Shown: positions 27,024 through 39,165, counted from the first letter of the stretch. The stretch: 64,000 bases of DNA from Streptomyces formicae (GCF_002556545.1 NZ_CP022685.1:186001-250000), one strand, 5' to 3'. Program-made: numbers and translations. The notes: generated by a model from the letters alone, not told the origin.

Positions 27024-29370
27024 CTATTCGGTGCGCAGGGCCGTCGCGGTGCGGGCCCTGGCGGCCCAGCCTGCGGGCAGCAGCGCTCCCAGGGTGGCGA
27101 TGAGCAGGCCGCCGAGTGCGAGGGGAAGCAGTTCGACCCCGTCGTAGACGTCGATGACGGAATCGGGAAGGCGCAGCCCCACACTGTCCCCCATCGCGGG
27201 GAGCACCCAACCGTGCAGGGCGACGCCGAGCGGTACGCCCAGGGCGCCCGCGACGAGGCCGGTCACGACGACCGAGGTGACGACCATCGCGACGGTCTGG
27301 CGGGGCGTCATGCCGAGTGCCTTGTGCACACCGATCTCCCTGACGCGCTCGCGGGTGTCGAGCAGTACGCCGTTGAGCACGCCGAGCGCGGCGACGGCGA
27401 CGAGCATCAAGGTGAGGGTCGCGGACAGCGCGTTAAGCGTGACGACCATGTCGCCGCCCGCGTCGAGGCCGCCCGCCCTGGCGGTGGCCCCCAGCGGGTC
27501 CAGGCTCCTGTTCAGCGCGTCGACGTAGCGGGAGACGTCGGTGCCCGACGTGAGCGCGATGTGATGGCTCGTCTCCGTCAGATCGGGGTGCGCGGCGGCG
27601 AGGGTCGAGGCGTCGGTGAAGACCTGCATGCCGTCGTTGCGGGGGTCGAGGACCTCGCCGACGATCCGGACCGTGACCGGTTCGGCCAGGCCGTCAAGGG
27701 TGACGGCGTCGCCGACGCGGGTGCCGGTGGCGGCCAGGAAAGGGGTGGGGACGACGGCCTCACCGGCCCGGTCGAGCCAGCGGCCCGAGACCAACGTGAA
27801 GCCGCCCCAGGAGGCGTCGCCGGTGAAGGCGACCGTGTCGACGGTGCCGGTCACGCCGGACACGGTCGTCCGTACCTTCGTCGCGCTGTAGTACTTCCCC
27901 GTTCCCTCGGCGGACTTGACGGCCGAGGCGACCTCGGCGGGGTTCGGCGCGCGCCGCTCCTTCTCGGATCCGGAGAGCGGAGGGCCGAAGTCCGGCATGG
28001 GCGCGGGGACGACGACATCGGCGGCGTCGTGGGCCTTGGCCTTCATCACCTCGCCGAGGGTGGCGCCCATCCCCACGGTGAACGTGACGGCGACGGTGCC
28101 GAACAGGATCGCCGTGCCCATGGCCAGTGCGCGGGCAGGCCGCGCGAACGGCCTGGCCAGGCCCAGGGCGACCGGTTGAGGCAACGGCAGCCTGCCGGTC
28201 AGCCGGGCCGCACGTCGGCCGCGTGCCGCGGCGACGGAGCGCCCGACGGCGAGCGCGTCGACCGTACGCAACCGCCCGGCCCGCAAGGCGCTCGCCCACG
28301 CGGTCGCCGCGACCAGGCCGAGCACTCCGCCGAGCACCGCCAGGTCGACCCAGGGGGCGATGCCCAGGGACGAGGTGCCGTAGACCTCCCCGGTCTCGGC
28401 CAGTACGGGGACGGCGAACAGATGACCGGCGACGAGGCCGAGGCCCGCCCCGGCGGCGGCTGGGATCAGCGCCTGGCCCACGTAGGCCCGCACGACCAGG
28501 GCGGGGGTGAAGCCGACGGCCTTGAGGATGCCGATCCTGCGCGTTCCCGCACCGACGGCCGACGCGACGACGTTGCCGACGACGAGCACCGACATGACCA
28601 GGCCCAGGGCGCCGAACGCGATGAGGAAGGGGACGTAGACGGCTGTGTCGCGCTCGGCGGTCTTCTTGACGGTGAGCCAGGACCGTTCACCGACGGCCGC
28701 TCCGGCGGGCAGGGATCGCGTCACGGCCTCGCGCCCCTCGGCGATCCGGGCGGCGGTGTCCGCCTCGGTGAAGCGGTAGAGCATCTGGTAGCCGCCGCTG
28801 CCGCGTGCGGTGAGCGCGGGCATCTGGGACGGAACCACCCAGGCGTCGGCGGTCCCCGTGACCGAGCGGGCCACGCCGACCACCGTCAGCGTCGGATCGC
28901 CGGGCAGGTGGGAGAAGGTGACCTTGCCACCCAGGGTCGGGATGCGCGCGGAGTCGTTCGACAGCACGATCTCACCGGAACGCACGGGCCACCGCCCGTC
29001 GAGCAGCTTCACCTCGTCCACGTCCCGGCCGGGATCGCCCCGGCCGACCACGGTCATCGGCCACCCCGGGCCCGCCTCGTCCGCCCGGGGGGAAACCGTC
29101 GCCGTACGGAATGGCCCCGCCGAACCGCTCACCCCCTCGGCGTCCTTGGACTTCGCCAACTGCCCGGCACGCACCTCGGACGCGTCGAACGCCACGGACA
29201 GGTGCGCGCTGCTCGGCGAAGGCGTCGCCGAAGGGCGCTCCGGAGACCACGAGCAGCGATCCGCCGAGGACGGACGCGGCCACCGCCATCATCGTGGCGA
29301 GCCCGATCACCAGCGTCTGCACCCGGCGGCGGCCCACCCCCGAGCGCACCACGTTGCCTAGCGCGCTCAT
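27024..29370 (-). CDS. FtsX/MacB-type ABC transporter permease, frameshifted near its N-terminus
   Basis: The start MSALGNVVRSGVGRRRVQTL lies in one frame from the ATG at 29370; the rest (AFDASEVRAGQLAKSK to the end at 27024) is in another. The switch is at about 29203-29214, where one extra or two missing bases in a GC alternation break the expected EQR-HLSVAFDA continuity. The whole has about 780 codons with two FtsX domains, roughly ten membrane segments and large extracytoplasmic loops, normal for BceB/FtsX-type permeases of 720-850 residues. No RBS precedes the second frame. It is either a recent mutation or a sequencing error. ATGA overlap with the ATPase gene upstream. Confidence 0.85.
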
Positions 29371-30074
29371 CGGGCGGACTCCGGGGCGAGGTCCTGCGTC
29401 CTGACGTCCTCGGTGATCCGGCCGTCGGCGATCGTGACCGTGCGGTTCGTGCAGGAGCGGGCCAGCGCCAGGTCGTGGGTGACCACGACGATGGTCTGGC
29501 CCTCGGCGTTGAGTTCGGTGAGCAGCGCGCTGACGTCCTGTCCCGCGGCCGTGTCCAGCGCGCCGGTCGGCTCGTCGGCGAGGAGCAGCGGCGGTCGGTT
29601 CATCAACGCCCTTGCCACCGCGACCCGTTGGCGCTCGCCGCCGGAGAGACGCCCCGGGTAGGCGCGGGCGTGCCGGTCGATGCGCAGGCCCTCCAAGAGC
29701 TCCGCCGCCCGCCGGGCGGCCTCGGCGCGTGCCATGCCCGCGAGCCTGGCGGGCAGGACGACGTTGTCGGTGACCGTCAGATCGTCGAGCAGGTTGAAGA
29801 ACTGGAAGATCATGCCGATCCTCGACCGCCGGTAGAGCGCCGCCCCGGCCTCGCCCAGTTGGTCCACCCGCACTCCGGCCACGGTCACCGTCCCCGTATC
29901 GGGCCGGTCCAGGCCCGCGATGAGATGGAGCAGCGTGGACTTGCCGCTACCCGAAGGGCCGAGGATCGCGACGGCCTCGCCCGCCCGGACGGTCAGCGAC
30001 GCCTCGTGCAGCGCGGGTGGCCCTGCGTCGTACCTGCGGCTCACGTCGCGCAGTTCGATCACCGGCATGGTCAT
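29367..30074 (-). CDS. ABC transporter ATP-binding protein (MacB/LolD type)
   Basis: 235 residues. Walker A is GPSGSGKST, the signature is LSGGERQRVAVARAL, Walker B is LLLADEPTGALD and the H-loop is VVTHD. The insertion IFQFFNLLDDLTVTDNVVLP is typical of LolD/MacB ATPases that pair with FtsX permeases. ATG at 30074 with GAGGAG. The stop overlaps the permease start (ATGA). Divergently faces a two-component system, an arrangement common for antimicrobial-peptide or envelope-stress transporters controlled by the kinase next door. Confidence 0.95.
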   Translation of the reverse strand: MTMPVIELRDVSRRYDAGPPALHEASLTVRAGEAVAILGPSGSGKSTLLHLIAGLDRPDTGTVTVAGVRVDQLGEAGAALYRRSRIGMIFQFFNLLDDLTVTDNVVLPARLAGMARAEAARRAAELLEGLRIDRHARAYPGRLSGGERQRVAVARALMNRPPLLLADEPTGALDTAAGQDVSALLTELNAEGQTIVVVTHDLALARSCTNRTVTIADGRITEDVRTQDLAPESAR

Positions 30075-30249
30075 GAAGGGCTCCTCGGTCATGGGCAGTT
30101 GGCTGCGCAAGGCAGGCGCAGCTGACTGCGGGAACGCTAGGAGCGGCCCGGGCCCGCACGCGTCGGCCGCAGGAACCCTTCGTGCCACCGCGCTTCGATG
30201 AGCACCGGGGAGGTCATCCCTGCGATGTAGGCGTGCGGTGCAGGCGGGA

Positions 30250-31611
30250 ATGGCCGTCAAGACGGACTCCGCGGGTCCGCACGGCGGCGACAATGACCTG
30301 GTGATGAACGTGCGTACGACGCTGGAGCGGCTGCGGGGAGCCGCGCGCCGGATGGTCCGCGACGCCTGGCACCCGAGCGGTCCACCGCCACGACCCACCC
30401 GGCGCGCCTGGCTGTTCGACGTTCTCCTCGCCCTGGCCATGGCCATCACGACCGTCTACTACGGCATCGACAACGCGGGGAACGTCGTGGTGCGGGAGAT
30501 CGCACCCGGCGTGGAGATCGTGGTGCCGCGACCGTCAGGGCCCGGCGGCATGGCCTTCATGGTGACCCTCGCGGTCATCGCCTCCGGCGCGCTGGCGCTG
30601 CGCCGCCGCTACCCGCTCGCGGTGCTCTGCGTCGTGACGGCCGCGACGCTGGCGACACCGCACAGCGTCATGCGGCTGACCTTCTACGCGTTCGTCATCG
30701 CCGTGTACAGCGCCGCCGTGTACAGCGCGTACCGGGTGGCGACGCTCGCGGCGCTGCCGGTGTCGGTCGTCCTGGTCGGCACCTCAGGGAACTCGGTGAC
30801 ACCGATCGTCCCCAACGAGTACATCGCCCTGCTCATCCTGGTCCCGATGGCCGTGGCCGCCGTCGGCCTGCGCACCTGGAAACTCCGGACCGACGAGGGC
30901 CGCACCCGGCTCTTCGCCCTGGAGCGCGAGCAGGCGGAGGCGCTGCGCAGGGCCGTCGAGCACGAACGGGCCAGGATCGCCCGCGAGTTGCACGACGTCG
31001 TCACGCACAACGTCAGCGTGATGATCATCCAGGCGGGCGCCGCACGCAAGGTCATGGAGTCATCGCCCGGGCAGGCGGGCGAGGCGCTGCTCGCCGTCGA
31101 GGCGGGCGGACGGGCGGCCATGACCGAGCTGCGCCACGTCATGGGGCTGCTCACCATGGCCGACGAGGACCCGGAGGCGGACGACAGTGCGGACCCGGTC
31201 GGTACGACGGCGGTGGATCTGGCCCCGCAACCCGGCCTGGACCAGCTCGCATCGCTGGTCGGACGGGTCCGGGACGCCGGGCTGCCCGTCGGTCTGACCG
31301 TGAAGGGGCTGCCCCGGCCGCTCCCGCCCGGCCTCGAACTCGCCGCCTACCGCGTGGTCCAGGAGGCCCTGACCAACACCGTGAAGCACGCGGTCGGGGC
31401 CAGCGCCGCCGTGACCGTCGACTACGGCCCCGAACTGCTCCGGGTGGAGGTCACCGACACCGGCGGGCGCCCCGGCGCGGGCGCCGGAAGCGGCCGGGGT
31501 CTGATCGGCCTGCGCGAGCGCCTCGCCGTCCACGACGGGACCCTCGACTCCGGCCGCCGGCTGACCGGCGGCTACCGTGTGGAGGCCCGTATCCCCTTGG
31601 AGACACCGTGA
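30250..31611 (+). CDS. Sensor histidine kinase (HisKA_3/NarL type)
   Basis: About 453 residues from the ATG at 30250 (GTG 30238 and ATG 30304 are alternatives). Four or more membrane segments lie between residues 55 and 205 with little extracellular sequence, as in kinases that sense within the membrane or through a transporter. The phospho-acceptor is His248 in RIARELHDVVTHNVSVMI; the ATPase has AYRVVQEALTNTVKHA and the G-box GRGLIGLRER. It is divergent from the ABC transporter and overlaps its response regulator by GTGA, so it probably controls the transporter. Confidence 0.93.
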   Translation: MAVKTDSAGPHGGDNDLVMNVRTTLERLRGAARRMVRDAWHPSGPPPRPTRRAWLFDVLLALAMAITTVYYGIDNAGNVVVREIAPGVEIVVPRPSGPGGMAFMVTLAVIASGALALRRRYPLAVLCVVTAATLATPHSVMRLTFYAFVIAVYSAAVYSAYRVATLAALPVSVVLVGTSGNSVTPIVPNEYIALLILVPMAVAAVGLRTWKLRTDEGRTRLFALEREQAEALRRAVEHERARIARELHDVVTHNVSVMIIQAGAARKVMESSPGQAGEALLAVEAGGRAAMTELRHVMGLLTMADEDPEADDSADPVGTTAVDLAPQPGLDQLASLVGRVRDAGLPVGLTVKGLPRPLPPGLELAAYRVVQEALTNTVKHAVGASAAVTVDYGPELLRVEVTDTGGRPGAGAGSGRGLIGLRERLAVHDGTLDSGRRLTGGYRVEARIPLETP

Positions 31612-32369
31612 CCGAGCCACTGCGTGTGCTCCTCGCCGACGACCAGACTCTGGTTCGCACCGGATTCCGGATGATCCTCGGCGCCGACGGCATCGACGTC
31701 GTCGCCGAGGCGACCAACGGAGCCGAAGCGGTCGAAGCGGCCCGGCGCACCCACCCCGACGTGGTCCTGATGGATGTCCGCATGCCCGAGATGGACGGCC
31801 TGGAGGCCACTCGCCGCATCCTCACCGTTTCCGAAGCTCCTCCCTCCGCTCCCGCAGAGGAGACTCCGTTCCCCGAAGCTCCCCGCGTCATCATCCTCAC
31901 CACGTTCGACCTCGACCGGTACGTCTACGCCGCGCTGTCCGCAGGGGCCAGCGGCTTCCTCCTCAAGGACGTCACCCCCGAGCAGCTGACCGCGGCCGTC
32001 CGCACGGTCCGTACCGGCGACGCCCTCCTCGCGCCCGCCATCACCCGCCGCCTCGTGCGGCGCTTCGCCGGGGGCGAGCACCGGCACGGTGCCCGGCACG
32101 GCGACGACGCCACCGCCCTCCACCGCGACCTCGCCCCGCTCACCCCGCGCGAACTGGAGGTCCTCGGCCTGCTGGCCCGCGGACTGAGCAACGCCGAACT
32201 CGCCGCCCGCCTCCACCTGGCAGAGGCGACCGTCAAGACGCACGTCGCCCGCATCCTCGCCAAGCTCGGACTCCGTGACCGCGTCCAGGCCGTCATCGTC
32301 GCCTACGAGACGGGGCTGATCAGCGCGGGCGAACACGGGGACGCACGGCAGCGCGCCGAGCATCCGTAG
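31608..32369 (+). CDS. NarL/LuxR-family response regulator
   Basis: 253 residues. Receiver with DD at 11-12, phospho-acceptor Asp56 in VVLMDVRMPEMDG, Thr in IILTTF and Lys in GFLLKD. The LuxR HTH is LTPRELEVLGLLARGLSNAELAARLHLAEATVKTHVARIL broken at its usual place. About 15 extra Pro/Glu/Ala residues sit in the loop after helix 3 of the receiver (SEAPPSAPAEETPFPEAP), an unusual insertion. GTG start overlaps the kinase stop. Confidence 0.95.
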   Translation: MTEPLRVLLADDQTLVRTGFRMILGADGIDVVAEATNGAEAVEAARRTHPDVVLMDVRMPEMDGLEATRRILTVSEAPPSAPAEETPFPEAPRVIILTTFDLDRYVYAALSAGASGFLLKDVTPEQLTAAVRTVRTGDALLAPAITRRLVRRFAGGEHRHGARHGDDATALHRDLAPLTPRELEVLGLLARGLSNAELAARLHLAEATVKTHVARILAKLGLRDRVQAVIVAYETGLISAGEHGDARQRAEHP

Positions 32370-32402
32370 ACCCGAGGCCGAGGCCCCGCCGCAGGACGGG
32401 CC

Positions 32403-33353
32403 CTATCCCTCAGCGGCGGCCTCCCTGGCAGCGGCCGAGCTGTCGATGTCCGTCACGCTGGACACCGTCATCGCGACGGGGAGGGACCCTGCGGAGAGGA
32501 GCGCGGCCAGTTCGCGGGCGGACGCGCGCGTGAAGCTGCCCGAGATCTGGACCTTTCCGTCGGGGATCGTCGTGTTCACCGCGGGGGCGGAGAGCACCGA
32601 TCCGTCCAGAACGATCGCGACCGCGTTCGTCGGGGGCTGCTGCCGGGACAGCTCGGTGGTGAGGTCGGCGAAGCGCTTCGCGCCGCGGGACGTGAAGGTG
32701 ACGTCCACGAGCCAGCCGCTCGCGCTCTGTTTGTCGAAGTGCGCGCGGGCCGCCGAGACGTCCGCGCCACGAACCGCCGCGGGACCCAGGTCGTACCGGT
32801 TGGCCGGAGTGTTGGCGGGGCTTGTGGAGCAGGCGGTGAGCGGTTCGGTGGCGGGCGCGGTGGTCGCCGGGCACCGGTCCGCGCTCGCGGGGCTCTCACC
32901 GCGGACCGGCCGGAACTCGAGCCGGGCCTGTTCGCCGAGGGCCGTGAGCTTCTTCTCGGCCTTGCCGGGCGCTGTCGCCGTGATGCCGCCGCCGAAGACG
33001 GCGACGTGCGCCTTCTTCAGGCCCAGCAGGTCGGCCCGGTGCCGCATGAGCTCCGCGGTGGTCTCAAGTACCGCTTGTTTCTGTGGAGTTGCCGGGGTGA
33101 ACACCACACTGGTCCTGGTGGCCCGCGCGGCGGAGGACGCCGACGATGGTGGTGCGGGGCTGGCCGAAGCGTCGGGCCCCGCCGCCGAACTCCCCTCGTC
33201 CTGCGCGCTCTTCGTGCCCCGCGCGCTCCCCTTGCCGTCCGTGTCCCCCGACGAGCCACCGCACGCGGCAAGGCCCACGATCGCCGCCCCCGCCACGGCC
33301 GCGCATCGCACTGCCCGTAATCGGACCGCTATCGGCCCAGCCCTCTTCGCCAC
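32403..33353 (-). CDS. Lipoprotein with SecD-P1-head-like domain
   Basis: 316 residues. The signal ends in the lipobox LAAC (Cys31), followed by a Ser/Gly/Ala/Pro linker to about residue 90. The C-terminal half (DVTFTSRGAKRFADLTTELSRQQPPTNAVAIVLDGSVLSAPAVNTTIPDGKVQI split across strands) matches the P1 head subdomain of the SecD translocase subunit, but the twelve-TM translocase body is absent. It is therefore a free-standing lipid-anchored domain outside the membrane. It sits alone between two two-component systems, antisense to both. GTG with GGGAGAGACC upstream. A role in secretion or in sensing is only a guess. Confidence 0.82.
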   Translation of the reverse strand: MAKRAGPIAVRLRAVRCAAVAGAAIVGLAACGGSSGDTDGKGSARGTKSAQDEGSSAAGPDASASPAPPSSASSAARATRTSVVFTPATPQKQAVLETTAELMRHRADLLGLKKAHVAVFGGGITATAPGKAEKKLTALGEQARLEFRPVRGESPASADRCPATTAPATEPLTACSTSPANTPANRYDLGPAAVRGADVSAARAHFDKQSASGWLVDVTFTSRGAKRFADLTTELSRQQPPTNAVAIVLDGSVLSAPAVNTTIPDGKVQISGSFTRASARELAALLSAGSLPVAMTVSSVTDIDSSAAAREAAAEG

Positions 33354-33605
33354 GGTCTCTCCCTGCTGTAGTCACCGCGTGATCCTCAGTAACTTATGCC
33401 CAACGCCGCCCGTGGAGTCGCGTAACCGGCCACACCGCTGTCGGCGGGGCAGTCCGGCGCGCAGGTCCGCGCCGACGGCGTATGGGCGTAGACCGGGGTG
33501 GGTCTGGACCCACTTCTGCCCTGGTCGGGCGGGGATCGGGCCCCGCGCGGTGCAGAGTGGAGGTCCAGGAACCAGCGCGGCGACGCGGCGAGGAAACGAG
33601 AAGGA

Positions 33606-34871
33606 ATGAACACACGACAGGTGACGTCGTGGGCGGCGAGGGCCGGTGGGGGGCTCGTGCGGGCCTGCGTGGTGCTGGTCCTCAGCATGGTGGTCCCGGC
33701 CGTGTGGGCCGCCACGGTGGCGCTCGGGATCCGGTGGGGCGCGGGGAACCCGTGGTCGTGGCTGCCCGTCGTCCTCGTGGCGCCGCTCGCCACCCTCGTC
33801 CTGTCCCGCCCCGTCTGCCGGGCGTTCCGCTCGCTCGTCACACGGTGGACGGACACCGTCATCGCCCCCGGCTACCGGCAGGCACCCCCGGTGGTGCTGA
33901 TGTCCACGGGCTACTGGTGGAACGGCTTCTCGTACGAGCGGACCCACCGCGACGCCCGCCTCGACCAGCGGTGGCGGCTGCGCTGGAACGACCCCGCCAA
34001 CTGGCGCGACCTGCGCTTCACGGCGATCGTCCCGCTCACGGCCGGGCTGCTCGCGGCGGTGCCGCCCGCCGGTGTCGCGGCGGCGGTCATCGGCATGGCC
34101 CAACCCGCTCTCCCCGCACGCCTCATCGGGGTCCTCGGACTCGCCGTGGCCATCGGGAGCGCCCCGTACGCCTGGCGGTGCGTCGAGCCGGTGGCCGTCC
34201 GTTTCCTGCGGGCGTCCGCCGCGATGGAGCTCGCGGAGCGCGTGGACGAGCTGACCGCGCAGCGCGCCGACGCGACGATCGCGCAGGCCGCCGAGATCCG
34301 CCGGATCGAACGGGACCTGCACGACGGGGCGCAGGCCCGTCTGGTCGGGCTCGGACTCTCCCTCGCGACCGCAGAGAAGCTGATGGAGACCGACCCCGAG
34401 GCGGCCAGGGCGCTGATGCGCGAGGCACGGGCCGGTGCGGCCACGTCGCTGACCGAGCTCCGCGAACTGGTCAAGGGCATCAACCCGCCGGTGCTCAACG
34501 ACCGCGGACTCGTCGACGCGGTCCGCGCGCTCGCCCTGGACAGCCCGCTCGAAGTGACGGTCAGCGCCGAAGGGCGGCTCCGCCTGGACCCGCCGATCGA
34601 GTCCGCCGCGTACTTCGGCACCGCCGAACTGCTCACCAACGCGGTCAAGCACGCCCACGCGACCCGGGCGCGCGTCTCCCTCGCCCGGGACGACACCGGG
34701 ATCGTCGTCACGGTCGAGGACGACGGCGGGGGCGGGGCCGACGAGCGGCCCGGCGGCGGACTCGCGGGGCTGCGCCGCCGACTCGCGGTCTTCGACGGCA
34801 CCCTGGACATCACCAGCCCCGCGGGCGGTCCGACGTGTGTGAGGATGGCGGTCCCATGCGCATCGTCGTAG
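33606..34871 (+). CDS. Sensor histidine kinase (second system)
   Basis: 421 residues. Membrane segments near residues 18-40, 50-68, 138-160 and 170-190, with a conserved cytoplasmic or periplasmic stretch ending GYWWNGFSYERTHRDARLDQ. The phospho-acceptor is His239 in IERDLHDGAQARLVGLGLSL, the HisKA_3 pattern, and the ATPase has YFGTAELLTNAVKHAHA and a Gly-rich GGGLAGLRRRL. ATG at 33606 with AGAAGGA. It overlaps the response regulator gene by 16 nt. The sensed signal is unknown. Confidence 0.93.
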   Translation: MNTRQVTSWAARAGGGLVRACVVLVLSMVVPAVWAATVALGIRWGAGNPWSWLPVVLVAPLATLVLSRPVCRAFRSLVTRWTDTVIAPGYRQAPPVVLMSTGYWWNGFSYERTHRDARLDQRWRLRWNDPANWRDLRFTAIVPLTAGLLAAVPPAGVAAAVIGMAQPALPARLIGVLGLAVAIGSAPYAWRCVEPVAVRFLRASAAMELAERVDELTAQRADATIAQAAEIRRIERDLHDGAQARLVGLGLSLATAEKLMETDPEAARALMREARAGAATSLTELRELVKGINPPVLNDRGLVDAVRALALDSPLEVTVSAEGRLRLDPPIESAAYFGTAELLTNAVKHAHATRARVSLARDDTGIVVTVEDDGGGGADERPGGGLAGLRRRLAVFDGTLDITSPAGGPTCVRMAVPCASS

Positions 34872-35503
34872 CCGAAGACCTCTACCTCCTGCGCGACGGG
34901 ATGGTCCGCCTGATCGAGGCGTACGGTCACGAGGTGGTGGCGACCGCGGCCACCGGGCCCGAGACGCTCGAAGCGCTGCTGACGTGGCGGCCCGATGTCG
35001 CCGTCGTCGACGTCCGGATGCCACCGACGCAGTCGGACGAGGGCCTGCGCGCGGCGCTGGCGGCCCGCGCCGAACTGCCGGGCCTGCCGGTCCTGATCCT
35101 CTCCCAGTACGTCGAACAGCTCTATGCCCGCGAGCTGTTGGCCGACGGGACCGGGGCCGTCGGCTATCTCCTCAAGGAGAGCGTGTTCGACGCCGACGAG
35201 TTCATCGACGCCCTGCGACGCGTCGCGGCGGGCGGCACCGCCATGGACCCCGCCGTCATCTCCAAACTGCTCTCCAGCGGATCGTCCCACCGGCGCCTGG
35301 AACACCTCACCGAACGCGAGCACTCGGTACTGAGCCTGATGGCCGAGGGCCTGTCCAACCAGGCCATCGCCCAACGGCTCTTCCTCAGCGACAGCGCCAT
35401 CAGCAAGTACACGACGTCGCTGTTCGGCAAGCTCGGCCTCACGGACGACGACAGCAGCAACCGCCGCGTCCTGGCCGTCCTCGCCTATCTCAACGAGCCG
35501 TGA
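34856..35503 (+). CDS. NarL/LuxR-family response regulator (second system)
   Basis: 215 residues. Receiver Asp52 in AVVDVRMPPT, Ser in LILSQY and Lys in GYLLKES. The HTH is LTEREHSVLSLMAEGLSNQAIAQRL with SDSAISKYTTSLFGKLGL. The ATG lies inside the kinase gene, so the pair is translationally coupled. This subgroup, with VRMPPTQSDEGL, is common in Streptomyces; targets are unknown. Confidence 0.94.
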   Translation: MRIVVAEDLYLLRDGMVRLIEAYGHEVVATAATGPETLEALLTWRPDVAVVDVRMPPTQSDEGLRAALAARAELPGLPVLILSQYVEQLYARELLADGTGAVGYLLKESVFDADEFIDALRRVAAGGTAMDPAVISKLLSSGSSHRRLEHLTEREHSVLSLMAEGLSNQAIAQRLFLSDSAISKYTTSLFGKLGLTDDDSSNRRVLAVLAYLNEP

Positions 35504-35805
35504 TCCCGTCCCTCACCCGTCGTCGCGTTCGGGACGCGGCCTGTTCCGGTGCTTCCCGCTCGCCGACGCACCGAACCGCTTGACCTTGCGCCCCCCTTCC
35601 CTGGGATTGAGCAGCAGGGGCCGGCTCACCGACCTGTCCTCCGGGGCGGGTTCCGACGGCGGGTTCCCGTGATCCCCCTCGACGCCTTCGGCCGTCGGCC
35701 TGACAGGTGGCCGGAGAAGAAGCCGACGTCCCCCGTCGCTTCAATTCGCCCAACTGTTCGCAAGCTCGGCGGGCTGCCGTCATCCGTGGGGCTCTTGCTC
35801 CGGCA
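35504..35805. other. Intergenic DNA without a recognisable gene
   Basis: Short open frames on both strands have no RBS, no normal codon bias and no recognisable motif. It separates the response regulator from the amidohydrolase remnant and may be part of the decayed locus. Confidence 0.4.
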
Positions 35806-36283
35806 TCACGCGTGCGGGGACACCCGCCCTGCCGCCACGACCGTCCCGATGCGCGTCAACGCCGCCAGATCCCTCAGCGGATCACCGTCCACGAGGAGGA
35901 GATCGGCCCGCAGTCCGGGGGCGATCCGGCCCGGCGACGCGGAAGGCGAGTCCGCCCCGGTCCCCGAGGTCGCGCGCGGTGGTGACACCGGCGCGGAGCA
36001 GTCGCTCGGCGCGTCGGCACATCCGTTCGTGGAGAACCTCGTCGCTCTCCCCCAGTCCGGCGACGGGGTCGGTGCCGCCGTCGAAGATCAGGTGGACGTG
36101 GGAGTCGATGAGTCCGGGCAACACGGTTCCGGAATGGACGAGTTGTCGCACCCCGGGGCCCGCCTGCCGGACGACGTCCGCCCTCGGTCCCACGGCGGCG
36201 ATCGCGTCGCCTTCGACGAGGACGGCGCCGCCCTCCAGGTAGGTGCCGGTGTCCGTCAGAATGCGGTCCGCGATGATCAGCAT
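35806..36283 (-). pseudogene. Amidohydrolase remnant (internal deletion and frameshift)
   Basis: The N-terminal piece from the ATG at 36283 reads like an imidazolonepropionase-type amidohydrolase: strand-rich start, GTVLPGLIDSHVHLIFDGG with the metal HxH, and LLRAGVTTARDLGDRGG. About residue 115 it breaks; the C-terminal end (GLRADLLLVDGDPLRDLAALTRIGTVVAAGR) follows in another frame, with the junction near 35930-35945. Family members are about 400 residues, so roughly 250 residues holding the remaining metal ligands are gone. Nonfunctional. Typical of a gene in late decay. Confidence 0.82.
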
Positions 36284-36493
36284 CGGCCCATTCTCCTCGC
36301 CCGGCCGCTCCGATCGACGCGGCCGATCCGCGCAAGGGCAATCCGCGGGGCCGTCGACGACGAATCAGAGGTGAGCGAAGGCCCGTGAGGGGTCTTCGCG
36401 GTGGAGGCCCGGCGGGGATCGGTGATCCCGACGGAGTGCGGGGCCCGGTGCGGCCCCCTCCGCCCGGACGCGGCCCGCACGCCTCCCGCGGGG

Positions 36494-36529
36494 GAAGCTG
36501 CCGCACGCCGACGGGCGTGCGGCAGCTTC
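36494..36529 (-). terminator. katG terminator
   Basis: Perfect 16-bp stem: GAAGCTGCCGCACGCC (36494-36509), loop GACG, reverse complement 36514-36529. It lies 23 nt downstream of the katG stop. Confidence 0.85.
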
Positions 36530-36551
36530 ATGAACCGCCGGGAACGAGCCG

Positions 36552-38795
<2,244 letters not shown>

Positions 38796-39077
38796 TCACG
38801 GTGCTCAGAAACTGCGGGGCGGTTGACTCACTCGGGGCGCGGACCCCGTGGACGGCCTCGGGCCCCGCCGACCGGGAGAGCAGGGTCGGCGGACGTGGTC
38901 GGGCGAGGGCGGCCGGACGGGCAGGGGACGCGGTCGGACCGACGGCTCGCGGTCCGGACGGCCCGCGAGCGGGACACCGGATGCCGTGGCGAGCGCACTC
39001 GCCTCCTGAAGTCACGCGTCTTCCCCTGCTGTTGCTCTGTCCCTTGTGCCCTGACCCTTGGCTGTTGGCCGGAACCG

Positions 39078-39105
39078 ATCCTACGATGGACCAAGTCCAA
39101 GTCAA
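39078..39105 (-). promoter_or_regulatory. katG promoter with operator-like palindrome in the spacer
   Basis: Minus strand TTGACT (39105-39100), 16 nt, TAGGAT (39083-39078), a good sigma70/HrdB match. The spacer holds GGACTTGGTCC (39088-39098), an 11-bp palindrome that is a plausible site for the adjacent Fur/CatR-type repressor. It predicts an unusually long katG leader of about 300 nt (38772-39070), in which no gene was seen. Confidence 0.6.
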
Positions 39106-39165
39106 TACGCCAGACAGGCCCGTACGGAAACATTCGTCTGACGATGCACAGTGAGGCTGGTGCGC

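Noticed and set aside
29195..29370. Programmed ribosomal frameshift in the permease
   Set aside because: No slippery heptamer of the A/T-rich kind and no downstream stimulator were recognised; an indel or sequencing error is simpler.
27213..30125. A 970-codon plus-strand open frame
   Set aside because: Antisense to the ABC permease and ATPase genes; it bridges two genes and has atypical composition.
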